NCBI GenBank assembly: GCA_036011305.1
Contig: DASCNA010000041.1
Coordinates: 36,870 to 100,869, forward strand
Source of the DNA: DASCNA01 sp036011305
GTDB lineage: Bacteria > Verrucomicrobiota > Lentisphaeria > Victivallales > GWF2-38-69
DNA length: 64,000 nucleotides
Direction: 5' to 3'
Position numbers and translations under genes: made by a program
In this document: positions 37,301 through 44,831 of the stretch, piece by piece
Numbering within the stretch: the first letter of the stretch is position 1
How the letters are laid out: each line of letters begins with the position of its first letter
Notes under the pieces: generated by a model
The model's input: only the letters and a program-made list of their open reading frames with translations
Told to the model about the DNA's origin: nothing
The model's database searches: none

Positions 37301-37315
37301 TGCTTTCATTACCAT
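34304..37315 (-). CDS. secA: Preprotein translocase ATPase SecA
   Basis: Motor of Sec-dependent export at the inner membrane. Walker A [15 protein letters not shown] near residue 104, the helicase DEVD in [20 protein letters not shown], and the second nucleotide-binding fold with [19 protein letters not shown]. The C-terminus ends in the SEC-C zinc motif [17 protein letters not shown]. At 1003 residues it is longer than the E. coli protein (901), mainly through an insertion of roughly 100 charged residues between the DEAD region and the [13 protein letters not shown] segment, as in other PVC/Bacteroidetes-type SecAs. The ATG at 37315 has GGAG about 11 bases upstream; a second ATG two codons in is possible. 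Confidence 0.97.
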   Translation of the reverse strand: [1003 protein letters not shown]

Positions 37316-37485
37316 ATTGCAAACAACTCCATATTATATAAAAACAGTATATTTATCATAAAAAGTCAGATTCACTAAAGGTAGCATAATTTAATAAAAA
37401 ATCAGCTCCGATAGTCAATTATTATATCTCTAAATATTTATTTAAAATATTTGATTAAGCATTATACTGCAATTATAGTAGTTTT

Positions 37486-37565
37486 GGCAGGGTTAATCCT
37501 CTGATAACAATGCATCAAAGTCGCAAGACTTTATAGTTTAAATTCCAGAGTGGAATTACCCTGCC
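37486..37565. repeat. 80-nt structured element (imperfect terminal inverted repeat with inner GCAA hairpin)
   Basis: GGCAGGGT at 37486-37493 pairs with ACCCTGCC at 37558-37565, and pairing continues inward with small bulges for about nine more pairs. Inside, AAAGTC-GCAA-GACTTT (37517-37532) forms a 6-bp stem with a GNRA tetraloop, and 37541-37557 holds a second palindrome (AATTCCA-GAG-TGGAATT). The element is more GC-rich than the DNA around it. It lies between the RmlD-like gene and secA. It could be a miniature mobile element or a small structured RNA; I recognise no known family. Confidence 0.45.
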
Positions 37566-37611
37566 CCTTTCCAAAAAAGACACTAATATCTAATCTTTGA
37601 AGAATGAATAA

Positions 37612-38478
37612 TTATAAATTATGGACTATGGATTTTAAACGCTCTTTCAACGGCAAAGGTTTCCTAAAACCAAGATAAGTAATTTTTGATATGTCAAGAT
37701 GACTGTCATAAGGTCGACGTGCGGCTGTATTTGGTCTTTCACTTATTTTATTTAAGTGATTGTGATTTTTACCCAGTAAATCTGCTATCATAAGAGCTAT
37801 TTTATATTTTGTTGTCTTATCCTGTCCTGAATAATGATAAATACCAAATGCATTTTTCTCTACCAACAAAAATATAGCCCTGCTGACATCTTCTGTAAAA
37901 GTAGGGTACCTAATGATATAATCATCTAAATAAGATGTTTTGCCTGAATTTATAAGGGTTATGGAAGAATTCAGTAATGCAGACGCTTTTAGACCAGCGT
38001 TTATGCCATATAAAACCGGAACTCTAATTATGCATACATTTTCCACCAAAATTTTTGAAATTAATTCTTCTGCTTCAACTTTATTTTTTCCGTAATAGTT
38101 AATTGGATTTGTCTCATCTATTTCTTTATATGGAGCTTTTTCACCCGAAAACACATAATCTGTTGAAATAAACAGCATTCGGGCATTTTTTTTAAATGCT
38201 GCTTCTGCCAGTTTTTCAGAAGCCCACACATTCAATCTGTAAGCTTCAGTTTTGTTATTTTCACATATATCTGGATCTCTGCTTGCAGATGTATGAATTA
38301 TCAAATCCCAATTAAGATCAGATAAAGTTTTAATACCATTTTCCTTAGATATGTCTGCAGCAATAAATCCATCACGTTGGGAAAAGGCTGTTTTTATAAC
38401 TTCATGGCCTTTTTTCTCAAAAGTTTTAACAATATCTGTTCCCAATAATCCGCTAGCGCCTGTAACTAAAATTTTCAT
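37612..38478 (-). CDS. RmlD-like sugar nucleotide reductase (dTDP-4-dehydrorhamnose reductase family)
   Basis: NAD(P)-dependent short-chain dehydrogenase of the RmlD_sub_bind family. N-terminal KILVTGASGLLGTDIVKTF binds the cofactor, and FISTDYVFSGEKAPYKE followed by NYYGKNKVEAEELI gives the Ser/Thr, Tyr and Lys of the catalytic site. 288 residues from the ATG at 38478. The frame opens six codons earlier, but the AGAG there fits better as the ribosome binding site. It could finish dTDP-rhamnose made by rfbB 35 kb away, or be a relative such as the SAM synthetase regulatory subunit type. An MFS gene lies 40 bp upstream on the same strand. Confidence 0.8.
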   Translation of the reverse strand: MKILVTGASGLLGTDIVKTFEKKGHEVIKTAFSQRDGFIAADISKENGIKTLSDLNWDLIIHTSASRDPDICENNKTEAYRLNVWASEKLAEAAFKKNARMLFISTDYVFSGEKAPYKEIDETNPINYYGKNKVEAEELISKILVENVCIIRVPVLYGINAGLKASALLNSSITLINSGKTSYLDDYIIRYPTFTEDVSRAIFLLVEKNAFGIYHYSGQDKTTKYKIALMIADLLGKNHNHLNKISERPNTAARRPYDSHLDISKITYLGFRKPLPLKERLKSIVHNL

Positions 38479-38518
38479 ATTAATATCTCTTAACATTTAA
38501 AATGTGAAATATATATTA

Positions 38519-39715
38519 TTAACTGACTCTATTAACAATTAATTTTCTTCCATTTATAAATAATACAAGGAAAGATAATAGTGTAATTGCAAACATAAAC
38601 ACTGCGCTGGCAAGAAAAACTTCCTGCAATCCCCATACCGATTTTATATAACTTGTGATCAGCGGAGACATTATTGTCCCTACACATCCTGTCCCAAGCA
38701 GTAAGGAAACGAGTCTTGGCGATGCTTCTTTTAACTGAGTTGTTCCTAATGAAGTTATTGTGGAATATAAAGCAGAAAATCCTATACCAATTAGCCCTAT
38801 TAATATGAAATTAATTATAACTGTATTATCCATAAATGAGAATATGGTAAGCAAAATACCTGACATTACAGTTACGAAAATAATATAAATTTCAGCTTTC
38901 ACTTTTTTTAATGCAAATCCGGCCATAATTCTACCTATTATAACACATATCCAAAAGATGGACATAAGCTGACTGGCATGCATTATTGTTAAATGTAAAT
39001 TCCCCTGACCATAAACAACAACCCAAGTAACCATGGTTGTTTCAGCAAGTTCATAAATCAGTAACCCCAAAGCCATAAGATACACTGTAACAGGCCATGA
39101 TTTAAGTTCACATATTAAAGACATTTTTTTTATTACTTTTGCAGTAGAGTCTCTTTTTTTTGTTTTTTCGAAGTTCATAAATAAAGATATAATCCCAACA
39201 GGTATCATAACAATAGTAAAACATGTAAAAACAATCTGCCAGTTAATGCCAAATTTAATCATATCTCCGGCTATCAAAGGTGATACTGCCATCCCTATGC
39301 CAAAACAAAAAGAGATTATAGCCATTCTGGAAGCTCTATTTAAATTATCAGTTGTTAGAACAACAAAGTAGTATGAAAGCGCAAAGCATATCCCATATCC
39401 TATACCGAAAATAAACAACGCAATTTTAAGGAAAATTATGCCAGCACTCATCAGCAAAAAAATTGCCCCTATTATACTTACAGCGCTGGTCATAACCAGT
39501 ACTTTTTTTAAAGATAAATATTCAACCAATATTCCAGTAGAAGATATAACCATAATTGTAGCAGAAAGTGTAAACATCGAAAAACAGGCAACTATTGATG
39601 AGTTACTAACATTATAATAGTGAGCCATACTATTTATGATAACACCTATCTCTCCCCAGATGAATCCGGTATAAAGCATAAAAAGTATTGCTAAAATTGT
39701 TAAAAATTTCTTCAT
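38519..39715 (-). CDS. MFS transporter
   Basis: 398 residues with twelve predicted membrane segments and the major-facilitator layout: two six-helix halves joined by a charged cytoplasmic loop (FMNFEKTKKRDSTAKVIKKM). The family loop after helix 2 is weak. Overall pattern is of the sugar/nucleoside-type (YfkF/FucP/TsgA-like) porters; the substrate is not determined. It is followed by the RmlD-like gene and preceded by a class I amidotransferase on the same strand. Confidence 0.82.
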   Translation of the reverse strand: MKKFLTILAILFMLYTGFIWGEIGVIINSMAHYYNVSNSSIVACFSMFTLSATIMVISSTGILVEYLSLKKVLVMTSAVSIIGAIFLLMSAGIIFLKIALFIFGIGYGICFALSYYFVVLTTDNLNRASRMAIISFCFGIGMAVSPLIAGDMIKFGINWQIVFTCFTIVMIPVGIISLFMNFEKTKKRDSTAKVIKKMSLICELKSWPVTVYLMALGLLIYELAETTMVTWVVVYGQGNLHLTIMHASQLMSIFWICVIIGRIMAGFALKKVKAEIYIIFVTVMSGILLTIFSFMDNTVIINFILIGLIGIGFSALYSTITSLGTTQLKEASPRLVSLLLGTGCVGTIMSPLITSYIKSVWGLQEVFLASAVFMFAITLLSFLVLFINGRKLIVNRVS

Positions 39716-39769
39716 CTCCCAACCCCAATTCCTATTATTTTAATAAATTTATCCCATAAACAGTGTCTG

Positions 39770-40495
39770 CTATTTAGAAAGTGTTTTAACAATATTAAAA
39801 AAATTATTAAGAATAACTGTGCCAAATTCAGCATTGCAGACATTATTAATTATCTTATTTGTATCAATTCCATCTTCTATCAGTTCATCGTGATAATAAC
39901 TGATTATTGCCTTGATTATATTTTCATTAAACTCAGGGTGAAACTGTAATCCCCAAATATGCTCATCAGCTACCATGGCATGATATGGTTCATCATTATT
40001 ATATGCCATTATTTCTGCATTTTTTGGAAGAACTGTAACAGATTGAGAATGTACAACATGAGCTTTTATTTCGTTTGGCACATTTTTGAAAAGAGGATTA
40101 TCTAAAGCATTATTTTTTAAATTTATATTAGCAGTTCCAATTTCCATACAAGTCTGTCTATAATCAACTTCTCCATTCAATGCCAAAACAATTAACTGAT
40201 GTCCAAAACAAATACCGAGAGTAGGTATTTTATTTTCAAAACATTTTCTAAGCCATAAAACAGTCAGACCAATCCATTCTTGCTTTTCGGTAACCATTGT
40301 CGGAGAACCTGTTACAATAATACCTGAGATATCCTCAGGTTCAGGAAGTTTTTCATTCATAAAAGGTGATACTGTAGTAAAGTAATTCCTATCTGCATTT
40401 GTTCCTGAAATAATCCATTTATCAAAATCACCGAATTTAGCAATTTCAGGAACGGATACTGTTGAACCTGTTTTAACTATAACTATCTGTTTCAT
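39770..40495 (-). CDS. Class I glutamine amidotransferase (GMP synthase-like GATase domain)
   Basis: 241 residues with the triad of class I amidotransferases: nucleophile Cys in TLGICFGHQLIVLAL, and the His-Glu pair in WGLQFHPEFNENI. The layout (SGIIVTGSPTMVTE before the nucleophile) is of the GuaA-like stand-alone group, which includes gamma-glutamyl hydrolases acting on polyamine or other amide conjugates. No synthase partner is adjacent. The physiological substrate is unknown. Confidence 0.88.
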   Translation of the reverse strand: MKQIVIVKTGSTVSVPEIAKFGDFDKWIISGTNADRNYFTTVSPFMNEKLPEPEDISGIIVTGSPTMVTEKQEWIGLTVLWLRKCFENKIPTLGICFGHQLIVLALNGEVDYRQTCMEIGTANINLKNNALDNPLFKNVPNEIKAHVVHSQSVTVLPKNAEIMAYNNDEPYHAMVADEHIWGLQFHPEFNENIIKAIISYYHDELIEDGIDTNKIINNVCNAEFGTVILNNFFNIVKTLSK

Positions 40496-40552
40496 TTATC
40501 ATCCCCACAATAGATACTTACCACTATTTAATTATCATTACTAATATAATAA

Positions 40553-40578
40553 AAAGGTCCTGAAAATCCAGGACCTTT
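40553..40578 (-). terminator. Rho-independent terminator after first mini-adaptor gene
   Basis: A perfect 10-bp stem (40553-40562 with 40569-40578) with a 6-nt loop. Read on the minus strand it is followed by a T run, 24 bp after the stop of the mini-adaptor gene. Confidence 0.9.
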
Positions 40579-40601
40579 AATAATCTGAGAGGATTTTTTT
40601 T

Positions 40602-41084
40602 TTATAAATTCTGGTCTGTTGAAATTGATGCAGTGATGTCCATTACTTCATTTCCATCACCTACTGCAGAGCCATTACCATAAATAATTTTTGTTACAGT
40701 TCCGGCAAACGGTGCATAATAATAACAGTTCTTAACATTAATCTTAGCAGTTTTGAAATCTGCAAGAGCATTTATGTAGTTATATTTATACTCTTCCAAT
40801 TTTTCCCTAGAAACGGAGTGTGAACTATCATAAAGTTTTTTATTTCTTTCGTAAATTTCTTTCGTATAATTTAAGTTATTATTGGCTTTTATTACAGCTA
40901 CTTTAAGCAGATTTGTGTCCATAGTGAATAGGAGCTGACCTTTTTTGACCTTTTGTCCCAACTTAACATGTAATTGAAGAATACCTTCATAAACTGTGTC
41001 TACCTGTCCGACTTTAGGAGTAGCTTCAGCAAAAGCACCAATTGATATTAAACCAGCAATTAAAATAACAATAACTTTTTTCAT
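40602..41084 (-). CDS. Secreted mini-adaptor: split lipoyl domain plus alpha-hairpin only (copy A)
   Basis: 160 residues from the ATG at 41084, which has AAGGATAAGAG upstream; the frame is open 22 codons further but without a leader or likeness to its paralogues. Signal peptide about 1-20 (KVIVILIAGLISIGAFA). The mature protein is lipoyl half 1 (YEGILQLHVKLGQKVKKGQL), a helical hairpin of about 65 residues, and lipoyl half 2 (YYAPFAGTVTKIIYGNGSAV). This is the tip-half of an HlyD/AcrA adaptor with no membrane anchor, beta-barrel or membrane-proximal domain. No pump gene is adjacent. Function unknown; periplasmic location inferred. Three related genes follow in the window. Confidence 0.85.
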   Translation of the reverse strand: MKKVIVILIAGLISIGAFAEATPKVGQVDTVYEGILQLHVKLGQKVKKGQLLFTMDTNLLKVAVIKANNNLNYTKEIYERNKKLYDSSHSVSREKLEEYKYNYINALADFKTAKINVKNCYYYAPFAGTVTKIIYGNGSAVGDGNEVMDITASISTDQNL

Positions 41085-41407
41085 ACTCTTATCCTTGTTA
41101 AATTTTATAAATTTAGACGTCACGAAAAAAATCTCGAAAACATCGTACATTATTTAGTTATTAATAAAACTAAAAAAATCATTCTTAAAAATCTAAAACT
41201 TAAATTTTAAAACTAAAGCCGAATACGAAATATATTTGTCAATGACGCAATACTTTTCGTGAAAGCTCTTATTATATTATTATTTATTTCATTAATAATT
41301 TCACTAAAAAAACCTATAATTCTTTACACAAAAAAAGAAACTGGAAATAATTCCAGTTTCAAATTCTTATAAAAAGGCATATAAGCCGTTTATTTAATTC
41401 TCGTAAC
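41085..41407. other. Intergenic region between mini-adaptor copies A and B
   Basis: 323 bp. It contains the copy B terminator near 41337-41360 and presumably the copy A promoter. A TTGACA-like box occurs on the minus strand near 41236-41241, but no good -10 box follows. No gene is supported. Confidence 0.4.
41337..41360 (-). terminator. Rho-independent terminator after mini-adaptor copy B
   Basis: A perfect 10-bp stem (41337-41346 with 41351-41360), 4-nt loop, followed on the minus strand by a run of seven T. Each mini-adaptor copy here thus seems to be its own transcription unit. Confidence 0.9.
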
Positions 41408-41881
41408 TTAGCTGTTTAAAGTTTGTGTAACTACTACAACTTCACTGCCATCACTGACACATGAACCACTGTAGTTATCAATTTTTGTTACAGTTCCATC
41501 AAAAGGAGCATAGTAGTAACAATTTTTAATATTAATCAAGGCTGTCTGATAATCTGCATATGCCTGAATATAAGCATCTTTAGCAGTTGCTAAAGCTTCC
41601 GGAGAAACAATATGGGTCTTAGCAAGTTTTTTGTCTCTGGCATAAGTTTCTTTAGCTAATACTAATGTACTTTTTGCTTTCAAAGCTGCTAATTTTAATA
41701 AATTTGTCTGTATATGGAATAATAATTGTCCTTTTTTTACATGTTGTCCCAAGTGAGTATCGAGTTGAAGTATTCCTTCATAGACTGACTGGACTGGTGC
41801 AACTTTAGGGGCCTGTGCTGCTGCAGCATAAGCACCTACTGAAATTAAACCGGCAATTAATACAACAATAACTTTTTTCAT
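41408..41881 (-). CDS. Secreted mini-adaptor (copy B)
   Basis: 157 residues from the ATG at 41881 (AGAATAAAAGG upstream). Signal peptide about 1-20 (VVLIAGLISVGAYA). Same three-part layout as copy A: YEGILQLDTHLGQHVKKGQL, a hairpin with the turn near KTHIVSPEAL, and YYYAPFDGTVTKIDNYSGSC. It is closest to copy C, sharing the hairpin-turn sequence AKTHIVSPEAL and the 5' leader, so B and C come from a recent tandem duplication. Residue APFDGTV is the classical signature of periplasmic adaptors of secretion and efflux systems. Confidence 0.85.
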   Translation of the reverse strand: MKKVIVVLIAGLISVGAYAAAAQAPKVAPVQSVYEGILQLDTHLGQHVKKGQLLFHIQTNLLKLAALKAKSTLVLAKETYARDKKLAKTHIVSPEALATAKDAYIQAYADYQTALINIKNCYYYAPFDGTVTKIDNYSGSCVSDGSEVVVVTQTLNS

Positions 41882-42292
41882 CCTTTTATTCTCCCAATTC
41901 TTTTTACGTGGATCTAAAATATTATACAGACCCACAAACTTTTTATTTCGTTGAATTTAAAATATCCCCCATTTGAAAAGATAGTTAACAAATTAACAGC
42001 TTAATAAATATAATAAAGCAGAATTCAAACTAAAACCAACACAAATATATGCCAATTGTGCATATAAACAAAAAGGCAAAGAGTAATTTGTATTAATGTG
42101 CATACAAGGCAAGAAAACCAGAATTTACTTAAAAATTAAAGCCTAACTCATTCTTAAGCAACCCCAAATAAAAATTATCAAAAAGACAAATTCATTTTCG
42201 TTTAATAGAAACCTTTGTATAATTTCTATTTGAGGTAGAATGACAGTTATTTAAATTTTAAATTCAATATATATTGTTCAACTCAAAATAAA
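41882..42292. other. Intergenic leader of mini-adaptor copy B with conserved blocks
   Basis: 411 bp. The block just upstream of the start (41891-41905, CTCCCAATTCTTTTT on the plus strand) and a block at 42049-42064 (ATGCCAATTGTGCATA) recur upstream of copy C at 42774-42788 and 42911-42926. A second GTGCA core lies at about 42098-42102. These look like shared regulatory sites kept after duplication. Confidence 0.5.
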
Positions 42293-42766
42293 TTAGCTGT
42301 TTATGCTTTCTGTAACCTGCATAACTTCACCTGCATCACCTACACAACTTCCGTTATAAAAATCAACTTTAGTTACAGTTCCATTAAATGGAGCATAGCT
42401 GTAATTGCGTTTTAAGTTATATAATGCTGTTTGATAACCTGCATAAGCCTGAATATAAGCGTCTTTAGCTGTTTCTAAAGCTTCCGGAGAAACAATATGA
42501 GTTTTAGCAAGTCTTTTATCTCTGGCATAAGTATTTTTTGCCATAACTAAAGAGCTTTTTGCCTGAAGAGCTGCCATTTTATTTAGAGTTGGATCTATAT
42601 GGAACAGTAACTGTCCTTTTTTTACATGTTCTCCTATATGGGTGTCTAGTACCAGTATTCCTTCATGTAACGGCTGAATAACAGCAACTCTTGGAGTTTT
42701 AGCTGCAGCTGCATAAGCTCCAATTGAAATTAACCCTGCGACTAAAACAACAATAACTTTCTTCAT
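42293..42766 (-). CDS. Secreted mini-adaptor (copy C)
   Basis: 157 residues from the ATG at 42766, with GGGAGAATAAGG directly upstream. Signal peptide about 1-20 (VVLVAGLISIGAYA). Lipoyl half 1 is EGILVLDTHIGEHVKKGQLL, the hairpin turn is KTHIVSPEAL, and lipoyl half 2 is YSYAPFNGTVTKVDFYNGSC. Very close to copy B over its whole length. Like the others it lacks the anchor and barrel domains that a working efflux adaptor needs, so it cannot bridge a pump in the usual way unless another protein supplies those parts. Confidence 0.85.
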   Translation of the reverse strand: MKKVIVVLVAGLISIGAYAAAAKTPRVAVIQPLHEGILVLDTHIGEHVKKGQLLFHIDPTLNKMAALQAKSSLVMAKNTYARDKRLAKTHIVSPEALETAKDAYIQAYAGYQTALYNLKRNYSYAPFNGTVTKVDFYNGSCVGDAGEVMQVTESINS

Positions 42767-43143
42767 CCTTATTCTCCCAATTCTTTTTTGCATAGACCTA
42801 AATTTGATCCATAAATTAATATTTATCCCCAACTTCGGAAAGATATTTTTTAAACTAATAAATTGTTAAGAATTAAAAAATATATTTTGAACTAAATATC
42901 TATAATTATTATGCCGATTGTGCACACATAAAATTTTACAGAAGCAATAGTGCACTAATGTATGCTATGTTTCTAAACACTAACCATAGATTACAAATTA
43001 TCCACCAATCGAGACCAGTCAAAAACTTTTTTAATCAACTCAAGCTTAAACTTGAAGATTTTTAATATAATTTACTATCATATCATTCATATTTGGTTAT
43101 AGTATGCTAAATTATAGCGTAAATTGTAAGAAAGGAAATTAGA
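42767..43143. other. Intergenic region between divergent mini-adaptor copy C and Lrp-like gene
   Basis: 377 bp. It holds the copy C leader with the conserved blocks described for copy B (42774-42788, 42911-42926, and a second GTGCA at 42950-42954) and the promoter of the Lrp-like gene on the other side, which I cannot place exactly. Confidence 0.5.
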
Positions 43144-43410
43144 ATGACTACATCCATCATCTTGATCAACGTAAAACGTTCAATGCTTAAAGAAGCTACT
43201 GAACAGGTAAAAAACATTAGTGGTGTTACAGAAGTCTATACTGTTGCCGGGGAATATGACTTAGTGGCTATGCTGAGACTTAAGGATTCTTCAAATTTAT
43301 CTACTATTTTAACTGATGAAATGTCCAGTATAGAAGGCATTACACATACAAAGACACTGTTTGCTCTTGATGTGATGTCCAACTTTGATCTTGATAAAAT
43401 TTTTAGTTAA
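43144..43410 (+). CDS. Stand-alone Lrp/AsnC ligand-binding (RAM) domain protein
   Basis: 88 residues consisting only of the alpha/beta effector-binding domain of Lrp/AsnC regulators: IILINVKRSMLKEATEQV, then GVTEVYTVAGEYDLVAMLRL, and IEGITHTKTLFALDVMSNFD. No helix-turn-helix is present, and the AAGGAAA ribosome binding site fixes the start, so this is not a truncated regulator. Known single-domain relatives form oligomeric rings that bind amino acids or related ligands and may assort with full-length Lrp proteins. Divergent from mini-adaptor copy C. Confidence 0.88.
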   Translation: MTTSIILINVKRSMLKEATEQVKNISGVTEVYTVAGEYDLVAMLRLKDSSNLSTILTDEMSSIEGITHTKTLFALDVMSNFDLDKIFS

Positions 43411-43430
43411 TCGGTTTTTATAAATTATAT

Positions 43431-43464
43431 AAAGCTAATTAGAGATTCTCCTCTAATTAGCTTT
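43431..43464. terminator. Bidirectional terminator between Lrp-like and mscS-type genes
   Basis: A perfect 14-bp stem (43431-43444 with 43451-43464) with a 6-nt loop and a T run on the plus strand, placed between two convergent stop codons. Confidence 0.9.
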
Positions 43465-43466
43465 TT

Positions 43467-44738
43467 TTATTTTGTAGTAATAAAATGAGATAAACCTTCT
43501 TTAATATCCAGCCCGGAAGGATCCTGATAAATGGACAATCCAAATTCAGGAATAACAGTCAGAATATGGTCAAAAATATCAGCCTGTATTTCTTCATATT
43601 TTACCCAGTTAGTGTCATTGGTAAATACATATATCTGAATTGGCAGACCTTTTTCTGTGGGCTGCAACTGTCTTACAATGAATGTCAAATTATCATGAAT
43701 ATCTGAGTTCCTGGACAAATATTGCTTAATGTAGTATCTAAAAGTACCGACATTGGTTAATCTTCTGGAATTAACAGTATTTTTTTCATCTATCTTATTT
43801 TTTATGTTATGCTCTTTGAGCTCCAGCTCTTTACTGTTGATATAATCTTTTATCAGATTATTTTTTTTAAGCCTGTTCAGCTCTATTTCAGTTAAGAATT
43901 TAAAGCTGTGCATATTCAGATTGACAGATCTTTTAATCCTCCTCCCACCAGAATCAACCATACCACGCCAGTTTTGAAAAGAATTACTGACAAGTGCATA
44001 TGTGGGAACATTAACAATTGTTTTATCAAAATTCTGAACCTTTACAGTTGTAAGTGATATATCAACTACATCTCCATTAGCTCCAAATTTAGGCATTTCT
44101 ATCCAGTCACCCTTTTTAACCATTTTCTGTCCTGATAGCTGAACTGAAGCAACAAGCCCAAGAATAGAATCTTTAAACACAAACATTGTAACACCAGCTA
44201 CGACCCCTAAAGCTTTAAGCAGGGCCCACGGTGACTGCTTCATCAACAGAGAAATTATAATAATAGCAGCGGCAAAATAGAAGAATATCTTTACAACCTG
44301 CAAAAAACTTTTAATTGGAGCTTCATCAGAAACTTCATACGTATTATAAATGTTTTCAACAACTCTCAACCCTGAATTAACTATAAGAACACAGACAAGG
44401 ATAATATATAATATACAGGCTAACTGAACATATTTTAGTAAACCACCTGCACCGTCAACAAAAACAATATTAGAAATAAAGTAAACAATTACAGCAGGTA
44501 CAATTAAAGCTATTCTGTCAGGAAGATGATTTTCAAAAATAATATCATCCCATTTCGTTGATGTTCGTGAGGCAAATTTTTTGCAATAAGATAATATATA
44601 GTGCTTAATAAGAATCTTAACTAACCAGCTGACAAACAATATTAAACATATGAGGATCAGTATAGCAAGGTATTCAGATATTAGTTCGGGAATATGCAAA
44701 CCTACAAAAAAATTAATTATTACAGTTTTTAAAGCCAT
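43467..44738 (-). CDS. MscS family mechanosensitive channel (YbdG-like)
   Basis: 423 residues with about five membrane segments, the pore-lining Gly/Ala-rich helix (ALGVVAGVTMFVFKDSILGL) and the beta-domain start GDWIEMPKFGANGDVVDISL, then VPTYALVSNSFQNWR. The extended C-terminal domain with an insertion of about 70 residues is as in E. coli YbdG, a miniconductance channel for mild hypo-osmotic shock. It lies 93 bp after the metal ATPase gene, separated by an imperfect hairpin, so it may be partly co-transcribed with it. Confidence 0.88.
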   Translation of the reverse strand: MALKTVIINFFVGLHIPELISEYLAILILICLILFVSWLVKILIKHYILSYCKKFASRTSTKWDDIIFENHLPDRIALIVPAVIVYFISNIVFVDGAGGLLKYVQLACILYIILVCVLIVNSGLRVVENIYNTYEVSDEAPIKSFLQVVKIFFYFAAAIIIISLLMKQSPWALLKALGVVAGVTMFVFKDSILGLVASVQLSGQKMVKKGDWIEMPKFGANGDVVDISLTTVKVQNFDKTIVNVPTYALVSNSFQNWRGMVDSGGRRIKRSVNLNMHSFKFLTEIELNRLKKNNLIKDYINSKELELKEHNIKNKIDEKNTVNSRRLTNVGTFRYYIKQYLSRNSDIHDNLTFIVRQLQPTEKGLPIQIYVFTNDTNWVKYEEIQADIFDHILTVIPEFGLSIYQDPSGLDIKEGLSHFITTK

Positions 44739-44759
44739 ATAATTCTCCTATGAAATAAT

Positions 44760-44805
44760 CTTGTTTAAATAACTCTAAGATAAACTATTGAGCTGTTTAA
44801 ACAAG
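44760..44805 (-). terminator. Imperfect hairpin after the metal ATPase gene
   Basis: Arms 44760-44775 and 44790-44805 pair over 16 positions with two mismatches that can be G-U pairs on one strand. It lies just after the ATPase stop and before the MscS gene, so it may act as a weak or partial terminator. Confidence 0.45.
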
Positions 44806-44831
44806 ATTTAAATTTTAAATTTATAATCTAA

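Noticed and set aside
37486..37565. SRP RNA, 6S RNA or c-di-GMP riboswitch as identity of the structured element
   Set aside because: It lacks the conserved SRP tetraloop-internal loop motif, is far too short for 6S RNA, and does not fit the c-di-GMP aptamer core.
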